Positions 1-8,000 of a stretch of DNA of 29,517 nt are shown piece by piece. How positions within the stretch are numbered: position 1 is the first letter of the stretch; each line of letters opens with the position of its first letter. Origin of the DNA: 20CM-4-69-16 sp035637455 (GTDB taxonomy: Bacteria > Gemmatimonadota > Gemmatimonadetes > Gemmatimonadales > GWC2-71-9); the NCBI GenBank assembly GCA_035637455.1, contig DASPXE010000324.1, forward strand, positions 1 through 29,517, in the 5' to 3' direction. The notes below the pieces were generated by a model, which searched no databases, was not told the origin of the DNA, and was given only the letters and a program-made list of their open reading frames with translations. Both the position numbers and the translations under genes were made by a program.

Positions 1-150
1 TACGAGGCGCTCGCCGAGGCGGGGAAGTATAACGTGCCAGGGGTAGGGTCGTGGATCGCGGTCGAGCTAGGGGCGGGCGTTGTACAGTTCACGCTCTATG
101 GGGCGCTGCTGGGTTGGGTGCATCGCGCGCGTGTGCCGCAGTCCGGGTAA
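1..150 (+). CDS. C-terminal end of an unidentified membrane protein (5' truncated by window)
   Basis: Reading frame 1 is open from the first base to a TAA at 148-150 and encodes 49 residues. The segment contains one hydrophobic stretch (GVGSWIAVELGAGVVQ, then FTLYGALLGWV) followed by a short basic tail (HRARVPQSG). This fits the last membrane helix of an integral membrane protein with a short C-terminus. Third codon positions are mostly G or C, as in the other genes here. I do not recognise the family from this fragment, and the rest of the gene lies outside the window. Confidence 0.5.
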   Translation, partial: YEALAEAGKYNVPGVGSWIAVELGAGVVQFTLYGALLGWVHRARVPQSG

Positions 151-159
151 GCGACTGTC

Positions 160-393
160 TGTAGGACAGAGAGGTCGCAATCGAACTTCACGATCAAGGA
201 GTTCGGACGTCACTTCCTCGCCGAAGAGAATCCGAGGCAACCTCAAATCGCGGTCGGGCTCGTACGTCTTGATCGTGCCCCAGAGTTCTTAGCGGTTGTC
301 GGAGCGGACCTCGACGATCTGGCCGCCCTCCGGCGCGATCGCCCTTCGGACCGACCTGTAGGATCTATAACGTGGCCGAGCGGCACCCCTCAT
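160..393 (-). pseudogene. Probable broken gene fragment with an in-frame stop
   Basis: On the minus strand an ATG at 393 opens a frame that stops at a TAA (289-291) and then continues in the same frame for about 130 more bases. On both sides of the stop the frame has coding-like composition: from GCG-ATC-GCG-CCG to GAG-CCC-GAC-CGC nearly every codon ends in G or C. The peptide reads naturally through the stop (APEGGQIVEVRSDNR, stop, ELWGTIKTYEPDRDLR). Further downstream codon use becomes less biased, so the 3' end is vague. The simplest reading is a decayed gene with a nonsense mutation. The family is not recognised. A sequencing error at the TAA is the main alternative. Confidence 0.4.
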
Positions 394-411
394 AAATGTT
401 CAGGTTGCTGA

Positions 412-753
412 TTACCGTGTCACCGATGACACGTACCGGATGCTTTCGTCCAGAAGTTTTCGTAATCGGCGCCCGTCTCGGAGCATTCGCTCGGGAAGAA
501 CAGCGTATTCTTTCTTAATATGCCCCTTCGCAAAATACTTTAAGTGTTTGACATCCTTCTCCCTAAAGAGATGCGCAAGAGTCTTATCGGGAAGCCGGAG
601 CGCAACCCCGAATTTCCCGCAGGAAATGAATATGCGACCGTCCACATATCCGCCGACTGCTCCGAATACATTCTTGAACCCCAGACGCGTTGGAGGTAGT
701 GGATGAGCTTGTTCGAGTAGCGTTGTTACTTTTTTATAGTAATCCCTTTCCAT
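412..753 (-). CDS. TfoX/Sxy N-terminal-domain family protein
   Basis: This encodes a 113-residue protein that resembles a stand-alone TfoX N-terminal domain. It has an amphipathic N-terminal helix, then a glycine-rich strand region (FKNVFGAVGGYVDGRIF), a strand pair (ISCGKFGVALRLPDKT), a basic KYFAKGHIKKEYAVLP segment, and a C-terminal helix. The domain is named after the competence regulator TfoX/Sxy of gamma-proteobacteria, but single-domain relatives are widespread and mostly of unknown function, so no competence role should be assumed. The ATG at 753 is preferred because GGAAGG lies 5 nt upstream; a GTG two codons earlier abuts that site. The gene is visibly more AT-rich than its neighbours, with many A/T-ending codons, which suggests recent acquisition. 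Confidence 0.75.
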   Translation of the reverse strand: MERDYYKKVTTLLEQAHPLPPTRLGFKNVFGAVGGYVDGRIFISCGKFGVALRLPDKTLAHLFREKDVKHLKYFAKGHIKKEYAVLPERMLRDGRRLRKLLDESIRYVSSVTR

Positions 754-849
754 GCTCACCTTCCTGACGCTTTCGCCCTCTTGTAGAAGTCAAACGCCAC
801 ATGCTCGATTTCAATCCAAAACGGCGTCTGGGAGCTACCTGTTGGGGAG

Positions 850-920
<71 letters not shown>

Positions 921-984
921 GGAGGAAGGGTAAGGTCGCTACTGAAAGGGCGTTCTTCAAGTCTGTGCCTCGTGCGCAAGGCAC

Positions 985-990
985 TATACT
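985..990 (+). promoter_or_regulatory. Candidate -10 element of a leaderless transcript
   Basis: TATACT (5 of 6 to TATAAT) ends 6 nt before the GTG start at 997, so transcription would begin at about the start codon. No Shine-Dalgarno sequence lies between. No convincing -35 hexamer is seen at 16-18 nt spacing. This is inferred from sequence only. Confidence 0.35.
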
Positions 991-996
991 TCTCCC

Positions 997-1401
997 GTGC
1001 TCCGGATCACGACCGCACCGCTCGCATGCCGCGCCGTCGCACTCGCGGCGATCATATCGGTCGGCTCGACAGGGACGGGCTTACCGATGTGCCTGAGCCT
1101 GCTGGCGCAGGCCGCGGCCCCGTGCGCAATGCACGCGACCCACCCCGGAGGCGCCACCCACCAGCACGCAGCGCAGCTCACCGCGCTCGTCGCACCGGTG
1201 CCGGGGCAGGCCTGCCACCAGGATGTAGCCGGGCTCGGCTGCACCACTCGAATCGCATGCCCGACCGCCGGAGCAGCGACGCCGGCACGCACCAGGGCTT
1301 CGTTCGCTCTCCCTGCGGCGTCCCGCTTCGGCCTGGCAGGACCGGACTCCGGATTCGCATCCTTCCTCGCTCCACCACTCTCTCCACCGCCTCAAGCCTA
1401 A
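997..1401 (+). CDS. Small secreted or membrane-anchored Cys/His-containing protein, possibly metal related
   Basis: This is a 134-residue protein starting with GTG. Its N-terminus (about residues 10-40) is a long hydrophobic segment with a basic flank, fitting a signal peptide or anchor. After it come scattered Cys and His residues (PCAMHATHPGG, THQHAA, ACHQDVAGLGC, ACPT) and a low-complexity Ala/Pro tail. I do not recognise a family. It lies 78 bp upstream of an outer-membrane-type gene with a Met/His tail and a P1B metal ATPase on the same strand, so a role in periplasmic copper binding or sensing is plausible by context. The start is chosen because the hydrophobic segment follows it directly and a -10-like hexamer sits just upstream. 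Confidence 0.5.
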   Translation: MLRITTAPLACRAVALAAIISVGSTGTGLPMCLSLLAQAAAPCAMHATHPGGATHQHAAQLTALVAPVPGQACHQDVAGLGCTTRIACPTAGAATPARTRASFALPAASRFGLAGPDSGFASFLAPPLSPPPQA

Positions 1402-1479
1402 GTCGGCTATCCCGGGTGTAGTGCGTCCGCCCCGCGAGACCGGCGCGGACTTTCGACTTTGGCTCGAGGAGTTCTAGAT

Positions 1480-2823
1480 ATGCGAAGCATTCTTGGCGGC
1501 TCGGCAGCCGCGGCCCTGGCCCTCGTCGCGGGCACGACGAGACCGGTCCGAGCGCAAATGGATATGCAACACCCGATGGAGCTGCGCGCCGGGCCCCTCG
1601 GCATTCCGGAGACGCGCATGGGATCCGGCACCTCTTGGCTTCCCGACGCCTCCCCGATGCACGCCGCCCATGTCACGCTCGGCGACTGGACCCTCATGGT
1701 GCACGGGAAGGGCTTTTTTCAATACGATTGGCAGGGAGGATCCCGCGGCAGCAACCAGCTGGGCATCGTCAACTGGGCGATGGCAATGGCGAGCCGACCG
1801 CTCGGCGGCGGCCAACTCCAGCTCCGCGGGATGGTGAGCGCCGAACCGTGGACCATCGGCAGCCGGGGCTACCCCTTGCTCGTGCAGTCGGGGGAGTCCT
1901 ACCAGGGGGCGCCGCTCCACGATCGCCAACACCCCCACGACCTCTTCATGGAGCTCGCGGCACTCTATGAACGCCCGGTGGCTCGGCATTTCGCGCTCTC
2001 GCTCTACCTCGCCCCGGTCGGCGAACCGGCGGTGGGCCCCGTGGCCTTCCCGCACCGGCCGTCCGCCGCTGATGATCCGCTGGCGCCGATCTCCCATCAC
2101 TGGCAGGACGGCACTCACATCACGTTTGGGGTCGTGACCGCGGGGGTCCTCACTCGGAGCGCGAAGCTCGAAGCGTCCTGGTTCAACGGCCGGGAGCCGG
2201 ACGACATTCGAACCGACTTCGACTACGCGGGCCGGAGGCTCGATTCCTACGGCGCCCGTTTGACCGTGAACCCCGGACCGCGCTGGAGCGTGTCCGCCTG
2301 GTACGCCTACCTGAGAAGCCCGGAAGCGCTCCACCCCGACGAGTCCCTCCACCGCATCGGAGCGTCCGCGCTGACCACCCAGCCGGTGGGCACCAAGGGG
2401 ACGTGGTCGAGCGCCCTGATCTACGGCGCGAACGACCAGATTGGGTCCGGGCGAGTCGCGAGCAGCGTCGTGTTGGAGAGTACGCTCGATCTGGACGGAA
2501 CGAACGCCTGCTTCGGTCGCGTCGAGTACGTGAGGAAGAGCGCTGCGGAATTGGTCATTCCAGCAGTGCCCCCAACGACGCAGTATGCTGTCGGCGCGCT
2601 GGCGCTTGGTTACCAGCGCCTGGTCGGCACCGTCGCCGGGCTCGCTGCTGGGGTGGGCGTGCGCGGTTCGCTCAACTTTGTGCCCTCGAGCCTCGAGACC
2701 GCGTACGGCAGCCGCACGCCGGCTGGAGTGGCGATGTATCTCCAGGTGCGGCCGGCAGGCGCTCGGGAAGGCGATATGAAGATGCATGAGATGCCGCACA
2801 TGCACGGAGGCTCTCATGACTAA
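1480..2823 (+). CDS. Outer-membrane-type protein of a putative copper resistance locus
   Basis: This is a 447-residue secreted protein. The ATG at 1480 is chosen because AGGAG (1467-1471) lies 8 nt upstream and because it yields a classical signal peptide of about 26 residues ending at VRA-Q. The mature chain is rich in aromatic/Gly alternation typical of a beta-barrel (for example GKGFFQYDW, FALSLYLAPVG, WSVSAWYAYL). It begins with a Met/His segment (QMDMQHPMEL) and ends with a striking Met/His tail (MKMHEMPHMHGGSHD), the composition used by periplasmic copper proteins. The end overlaps the start of the P1B ATPase gene by 8 nt, so the two are probably translated together. A copper-related role is inference from the tail and the neighbour; no characterised homologue is recognised with certainty. 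Confidence 0.7.
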   Translation: MRSILGGSAAAALALVAGTTRPVRAQMDMQHPMELRAGPLGIPETRMGSGTSWLPDASPMHAAHVTLGDWTLMVHGKGFFQYDWQGGSRGSNQLGIVNWAMAMASRPLGGGQLQLRGMVSAEPWTIGSRGYPLLVQSGESYQGAPLHDRQHPHDLFMELAALYERPVARHFALSLYLAPVGEPAVGPVAFPHRPSAADDPLAPISHHWQDGTHITFGVVTAGVLTRSAKLEASWFNGREPDDIRTDFDYAGRRLDSYGARLTVNPGPRWSVSAWYAYLRSPEALHPDESLHRIGASALTTQPVGTKGTWSSALIYGANDQIGSGRVASSVVLESTLDLDGTNACFGRVEYVRKSAAELVIPAVPPTTQYAVGALALGYQRLVGTVAGLAAGVGVRGSLNFVPSSLETAYGSRTPAGVAMYLQVRPAGAREGDMKMHEMPHMHGGSHD

Positions 2824-4795
2824 TCACCATGGCGCGCACATGGTGCAGGACATGCTGCGGCGCTTCATCGGATCGGCAATCCTCACCGTCCCGATCGTCC
2901 TCTACTCGCCGCTGGGCACCTCGCTGTTCGGCCGCGAGCTGAAGCCGCCGTTCGGGCTGCCGCACACACTGCTCGGCTTCGTCCTGACGTCGATCGTCGT
3001 CTGGTGGGGCGGGTGGCCGTTCGTGTCCTCGGCGTGGCGTTCGCTGCGGCACGGCGAGCTCACCATGATGACCTTGATCGCGACGGGGATACTCGTGAGC
3101 TACCTCTACTCGGTTGCAGTGACCTTTGGGCTCCCGGGCGAGCTGTTCTACGACGCCGCCGCGATGCTCACGGCCTTCAGTCTGCTGGGCCATTGGCTGG
3201 AGATGCGCAGCCGTTTCGCTACCGGCCGAGCGGTCGAAGCGCTGCTCGAGCTCGCCCCGCCCACCGCGCGACGGGTGCGGGATGGACACGAGGAGGACGT
3301 GCCGCTCGACGCCGTCGCGGTGGGCGACGTCCTCGCGGTTCGGCCCGGCGACACCGTCCCGGTCGACGGTATCCTGACCGAGGGCTCGAGCTACGTCGAT
3401 GAATCGATGCTCACCGGGGAGCCGGTCCCGGTCGCGAAACGACCGGGCGACCAGGTCGTGGGCGGGACACGCAATCAGCAGGGAGCCTTCCGGTTCCGCG
3501 CAACCAACGTCGGAGCCGACACCGCGCTCGCTCGCATCGTCGCGCTGGTGCGCGAGGCGCAGTCCTCCAAGGCGCCGGCGCAGCGGCTCGCCGATCTCGC
3601 CGGCAGGTACCTGGTGATCGTGGCGCTCGCGGCCGGCGTGATCACCTTCGCAGCGTGGCTCGCGTTTGGACACCAAGGGGTCTCGTTCGCGCTGTCGGCG
3701 GCTGTGGCGGCTGTGGTGATCGCCTGCCCGGACGCGCTCGCGCTCGCGACTCCGACGGCGATCACAGTCGGCGTGGGGCGGGCAGCGCGCGCCGGCGTGC
3801 TCTTCAGGAACGCTGCGGTGCTCGAGGCAGCTGCTCGGGTAGACACAGTGGTGTTCGACAAGACCGGTACGCTCACCGAAGGTCGGCCATCGGTCACGGA
3901 TATCGTGGCTGCGGGGGCGGAAGAGGCCGAGCTGCTCCGGCTCGCGGCCGCAGCGGATGCGCAGTCGGAGCACCCACTCGCCACGGCCCTGGTCGAGGCT
4001 GCCAAGCAGCGGGCGCTTGCCGTCGAGACGCCCTCCCGTTTCGAAGCCGTTCCCGGCCACGGCGTAAAGGCGGTCGTGGGGGGTGGCACCGTGCTGGTGG
4101 GGAATCGCACCCTGCTGAGCGGAAACGGCGTCACACCGGAGCTGGACCGCGCGGCCGAGCGGCTGCGAGCGGAAGCGAAGACCGCACTCTACGTGGCGGT
4201 GGATGGCCGGACGCTCGGCCTCATCGCGGTCGCCGACCGGATTCGCCCCACGGCGCACGTCGCCGTTCGGACGCTCCACGACCTCGGCATCCGGGTCATG
4301 CTGCTCACGGGGGACAACCGGGCCACCGCCGCGGCGGTGGCCCGCACGCTCGGGATCGATGATGTCCGGGCCGAGGTGTTACCGAGCGACAAGGCTGCCG
4401 AGGTCCGCCGACTCGAGCAGCAAGGCCACCGGGTGGCCATGGTCGGGGACGGGGTAAACGACGCACCGGCGCTTGCGGCGGCGACGGTCGGCGTCGCGAT
4501 CGGCGCGGGAACGGATGTGGCGATCGAGACGGCCGGAGTCATACTAATGAAGGACGACCCGGCCGACGTCGCAGCTGCGCTCGTGCTGGCCCGCCGGGTG
4601 CGCCGCAAGATCAAGCAGAATCTCTTCTGGGCGGCGATCTACAATGTGATCGCTATCCCGCTCGCTGCCGGCGTTTTGTATCCAGCGCTCGGAATCCTGC
4701 TCAAGCCGGCGTGGGCAGCGCTGGCGATGAGCGCCAGCACCGTGACGGTTACCTTCAATGCGCTGTTACTGCCGCCGCTCAAGAGCGCTCCCTGA
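2816..4795 (+). CDS. CopB-like heavy-metal-translocating P1B-type ATPase with CPD motif
   Basis: This is a 659-residue inner-membrane pump expected to export copper-type ions at the cost of ATP. Visible motifs in order are a short His-containing N-terminus (MTNHHGAH) instead of a CxxC metal-binding domain, paired N-terminal membrane helices, the actuator loop TGEPVPV near residue 200, a transmembrane metal motif ACPDALALATP with C304-P305-D306, the phosphorylation site DKTGT at D348, the EHPLATAL signature of P1B pumps, the hinge MVGDGVNDAPALA, and C-terminal helices with YN and MSAST. Length and N-terminus match the CopB-like group, whose usual motif is CPH; CPD is unusual. The start at 2816 follows GGAGG closely and overlaps the preceding stop (ATGACTAA), implying coupling. 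Metal specificity cannot be set from sequence. Confidence 0.93.
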   Translation: MTNHHGAHMVQDMLRRFIGSAILTVPIVLYSPLGTSLFGRELKPPFGLPHTLLGFVLTSIVVWWGGWPFVSSAWRSLRHGELTMMTLIATGILVSYLYSVAVTFGLPGELFYDAAAMLTAFSLLGHWLEMRSRFATGRAVEALLELAPPTARRVRDGHEEDVPLDAVAVGDVLAVRPGDTVPVDGILTEGSSYVDESMLTGEPVPVAKRPGDQVVGGTRNQQGAFRFRATNVGADTALARIVALVREAQSSKAPAQRLADLAGRYLVIVALAAGVITFAAWLAFGHQGVSFALSAAVAAVVIACPDALALATPTAITVGVGRAARAGVLFRNAAVLEAAARVDTVVFDKTGTLTEGRPSVTDIVAAGAEEAELLRLAAAADAQSEHPLATALVEAAKQRALAVETPSRFEAVPGHGVKAVVGGGTVLVGNRTLLSGNGVTPELDRAAERLRAEAKTALYVAVDGRTLGLIAVADRIRPTAHVAVRTLHDLGIRVMLLTGDNRATAAAVARTLGIDDVRAEVLPSDKAAEVRRLEQQGHRVAMVGDGVNDAPALAAATVGVAIGAGTDVAIETAGVILMKDDPADVAAALVLARRVRRKIKQNLFWAAIYNVIAIPLAAGVLYPALGILLKPAWAALAMSASTVTVTFNALLLPPLKSAP

Positions 4796-4984
4796 CGACG
4801 ACCAGATCGCGACGGCGGCCACGATCGCGTTGGCCACGATCACGGGGAGCGCGTGAATCGCTACCCCGTAGGCCAGCCACATCAAGGCGGCCACACTCTG
4901 CACGCGCCGCAACGTCTTCTGCTGCTTGCAGAAGTACGAGCTCGTGAACGCGGCCGTCGCGAGCCATCCGATCCAGTCATACAT
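4766..4984 (-). CDS. Small YgjV-like inner membrane protein
   Basis: This is a 72-residue protein with three predicted membrane segments (IGWLATAAFTSSYF, VAALMWLAYGVAIHAL, VIVANAIVAAVAIW). The pattern of an N-terminal IGW, a short basic loop (KTLRRVQ), then WLAYG and ALPVIVAN resembles the small YgjV-type inner-membrane family, whose function is unknown. The gene converges on the P-type ATPase gene and overlaps its last 30 bp, so read-through or antisense effects between the two are possible. No direct functional link to metal transport is visible. Confidence 0.7.
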   Translation of the reverse strand: MYDWIGWLATAAFTSSYFCKQQKTLRRVQSVAALMWLAYGVAIHALPVIVANAIVAAVAIWSSSGSALERRQ

Positions 4985-5024
4985 CGTCGTTTCTCACCGT
5001 TCGTCCTCGAGAAAACGTGGCGCG

Positions 5025-8000
5025 TCACTCCTGCGCCGCCACGTCCTTCGCTTCCCATTGCTGCCGCGTGAGCAGCCGGATCGGCTCGAGGCGCTTCCGC
5101 GCCAGCGCGGAGTTGAGTCCGTCCAGCTCCTTCGCGGCCCACGCGTCGAAATCCTTGATCACGTCCGCCAGCTCCCGGGCGATCGCCTCCGTGCGCTCGA
5201 CCTGGGTCTGCGACGGCCGCCCATCGTAAAAGACCACGTTGCCGTAGAGGTCGGTGAGATTCTCGCGCAACCGCTCCTCGCCGGTGATCATCCCGCCCTC
5301 CTTGGTCGCGACGATCTTCTTGCGCAGCTCGTCCGCCGTCGCGGATGCGGCGCGGAGCCGCGGGGCGAGCGCATCCTTCGCCGGCAGCTGCGCGGCCCGC
5401 TCGTCCAGCGCCAGCCGGACGCCGTTCATGCGCTCCACCGCGAACGTCATGTCGGCGAGCACCCCGGCGAGCTTCATCGCCAGATCGAACTCCGCCTGGC
5501 GGTCTGCCGCGGTGTGCTTGGTCCGCCCATCGGCCACGATGACGAGCGGGGTCGAGTAGACCTCCTTGTCCTTGGTCATCTTCACCGTGTACGTGCCCGG
5601 CAAGACCCGGGGACCGAACGCCGCGCCGAACGCGGCGCTCGCCGCCGTCGGCACCTTGGGCGCCTTGAGCCGCATCGACCACATCACGCGGTTCAACCCG
5701 CGGCGCTTGCTGCTGGGCACCGTGCCCATCAGCCGGCCACCCTGATCGAACACCTCGATCTTCAGATCGCCGAAGATGTGGCGCTTCTTCTGGTAGTAGG
5801 TGATTACGGCGTCGCCGGGTGGATTGGGCCCGACGAAGGCGGCATCGCCGTTGGCCCACCCGCCGGACGCCGAGACCCGCTGCACCGTGGATCGGGCCGG
5901 CAGGAACACGACGTTGCTGGCGAGCGCCTCGGGTGTCAGCGCACGCAGCGGCGTGATGTCATCCACGATCCAGATGCCGCGGCCATGGGTCGCGATCACC
6001 AGGTCGTGATCGCGGGGGTGGATCGCCAGATCGCGCACGGCCACGCTCGGCAGGTCCCCCCCTTTGTAATGCGCCCAGTGAGCACCACCGTCGATGGACA
6101 CCCAGAGGCCGAACTCGGTGCCGAGGAAGAGCAGCTGCCTATCAACCAAGTCTTCCTTCACGACGTGCGCGTACCCGCGGACCGGGCTGTCCGGCGCGAC
6201 CAGGGGCGACCACGTCTTGCCGAAATCGGTCGAGCTGTAGGCGTACGGCCGCATGTCGCCGAAGGTGTGGACGTCGAAGGTGGCGTACACCGTGCCTGCG
6301 TCGAAGTGGCCCGCCTCGAGCGACGACACCCAGGCATTCTTCGGCAGTCCCCGGATGTTCGCGACCACGTTCGTCCACGTCTTCCCGCCGTCGCGCGTGA
6401 CCTGCACGTTGCCGTCGTCGGTGCCAGCCCAGACCACGTCGGGGTTCTTGGGGGACTCGGAGATCGCGAAGATCGTGGTGTGCATCTCCGCGGACGAATT
6501 GTCGACCGTCACGCCGCCCGACTGCTCTTGCTTCTGCTTTTCCGGGTCGTTGGTGGTGAGGTCGGGAGAGACGCGCTCCCACGTCTGACCGAAGTCGCGC
6601 GAGCGGAACAGCACCTGCGCCCCCAGGTAGATCGTGCCCGATTTCGTGGGGCTCACGTGAATCGGCGTGTTCCAGTTGAAGCGCAGCTTGCCTTCCTTGT
6701 ATTGGGGCAACGGCCTGATGTTGCGCGTCTCGTGCGTCTTGCGGTTGACCCGGGCGATCTCGCCCCCCTGATACTCGGCATAGAGGTAGTCGGGGTCCGT
6801 GGGATCGACGAACATCCAGAAGCCGTCGCCTCCGTACATGTTCTCCCAGCGGCTGCTGGTGACACCGCCGGGATATTCCGACTCGCCCACCCAGGAGCTG
6901 TTGTCCTGCAACCCGCCGTACACGTGGTACGGTCGGTCCATGTCCACGCTCACATGGTAGAACTGGGAGATCGGGAGATTATCGGCCTTCCACCATTTGT
7001 TGGCCGCGTCGTAGGAATACCACACGCCGCCGTCGTCCCCGGTGATCAGGTGATCGGTATTGCTGGGATCGATCCACACGTCGTGAAAGTCGCCGTGGGC
7101 GCCGCCCGAGATGTTGCTGAAGCTCCGTCCGCCGTCGGTGCTGACGATCAGTGGCCCGTCCGGCTTGTAGATCCGGTTCTCGTTCTTGGGATCGACGATC
7201 AAGTTGGCAAAGTAGAAGGGCCGCCAGATCATGGCCTGGCTGCGGTCGCGGGCCTCCCACGTCTGGCCGCCGTCGTCGGAGCGATACAACCCGTTGGTCG
7301 GGACTTGAGCCTCGATGAACGCATACACGACGCTCGGCTTGGACGGCGCCACGGCGACCGCCACCCGACCCCACGGCTTGGACGGCAGCCCTTTCGCGCT
7401 GCTCAGCTCGGTCCAGGACGCGCCTCCGTCGCTGCTCTTGAACAGGCCGCTGCCGCTCGGCGCGTTGGGGCCGTCGCCCCCCGAGCGGAACGTCCACCCC
7501 TTGCGGCGGAAGTCCCACATGCCGGCGAAGATCGTCTTCGGATTCGTCGGATCGAGCGACAGCATCGAGCACCCGGTCGAGAGGTTCGATCCCTTCAGCA
7601 CCTTCACCCACGTCTTGCCGCCGTCGGTCGTCTTGTAGACGCCGCGCTCGTCGCTATCGCTCCACAGCTTGCCCGGGACGCAGACGTAGACCGTGTTCGT
7701 CTCGGATGGATCGACCACAATCTTGGCGATGCGCTCGGACTCCTTGAGACCGAGGTTGGTCCAGTTGTCGCCTCCGTCCACCGACTTGTAGATCCCGTCG
7801 CCGATCGAGACGCTGTTGCGAGTCCACGCCTCGCCGGTGCCCACCCAGACCACCTTCGGGTTCTTGGGATCGACGGTGATCGCGCCGATCGACTGGACCG
7901 GCTGCTTGTCGAACACCGGTTTGAAGGTCGTGCCGCCGTTGACCGACTTCCACACGCCGCCGCTCGCGGCGCCGATGTAGACGGTGAGCCGCTCCCCCTC

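Noticed and set aside
80..292. Plus-strand 70-codon frame
   Set aside because: Ser/Arg-rich and opposite the better coding-like minus-strand fragment; starts inside the membrane protein tail.
2786..2816. Upstream ATG of the ATPase that would add a CRTC metal-binding-like motif
   Set aside because: It lies deep inside the preceding gene. The ATG at 2816 has a ribosome-binding site and the HH start typical of CopB-like pumps, so the CxxC is probably accidental.
2672..4279. Minus-strand open frame of 535 codons opposite the P-type ATPase
   Set aside because: Arg/Glu/His-rich translation with no motif; the plus strand has all P-type ATPase motifs.
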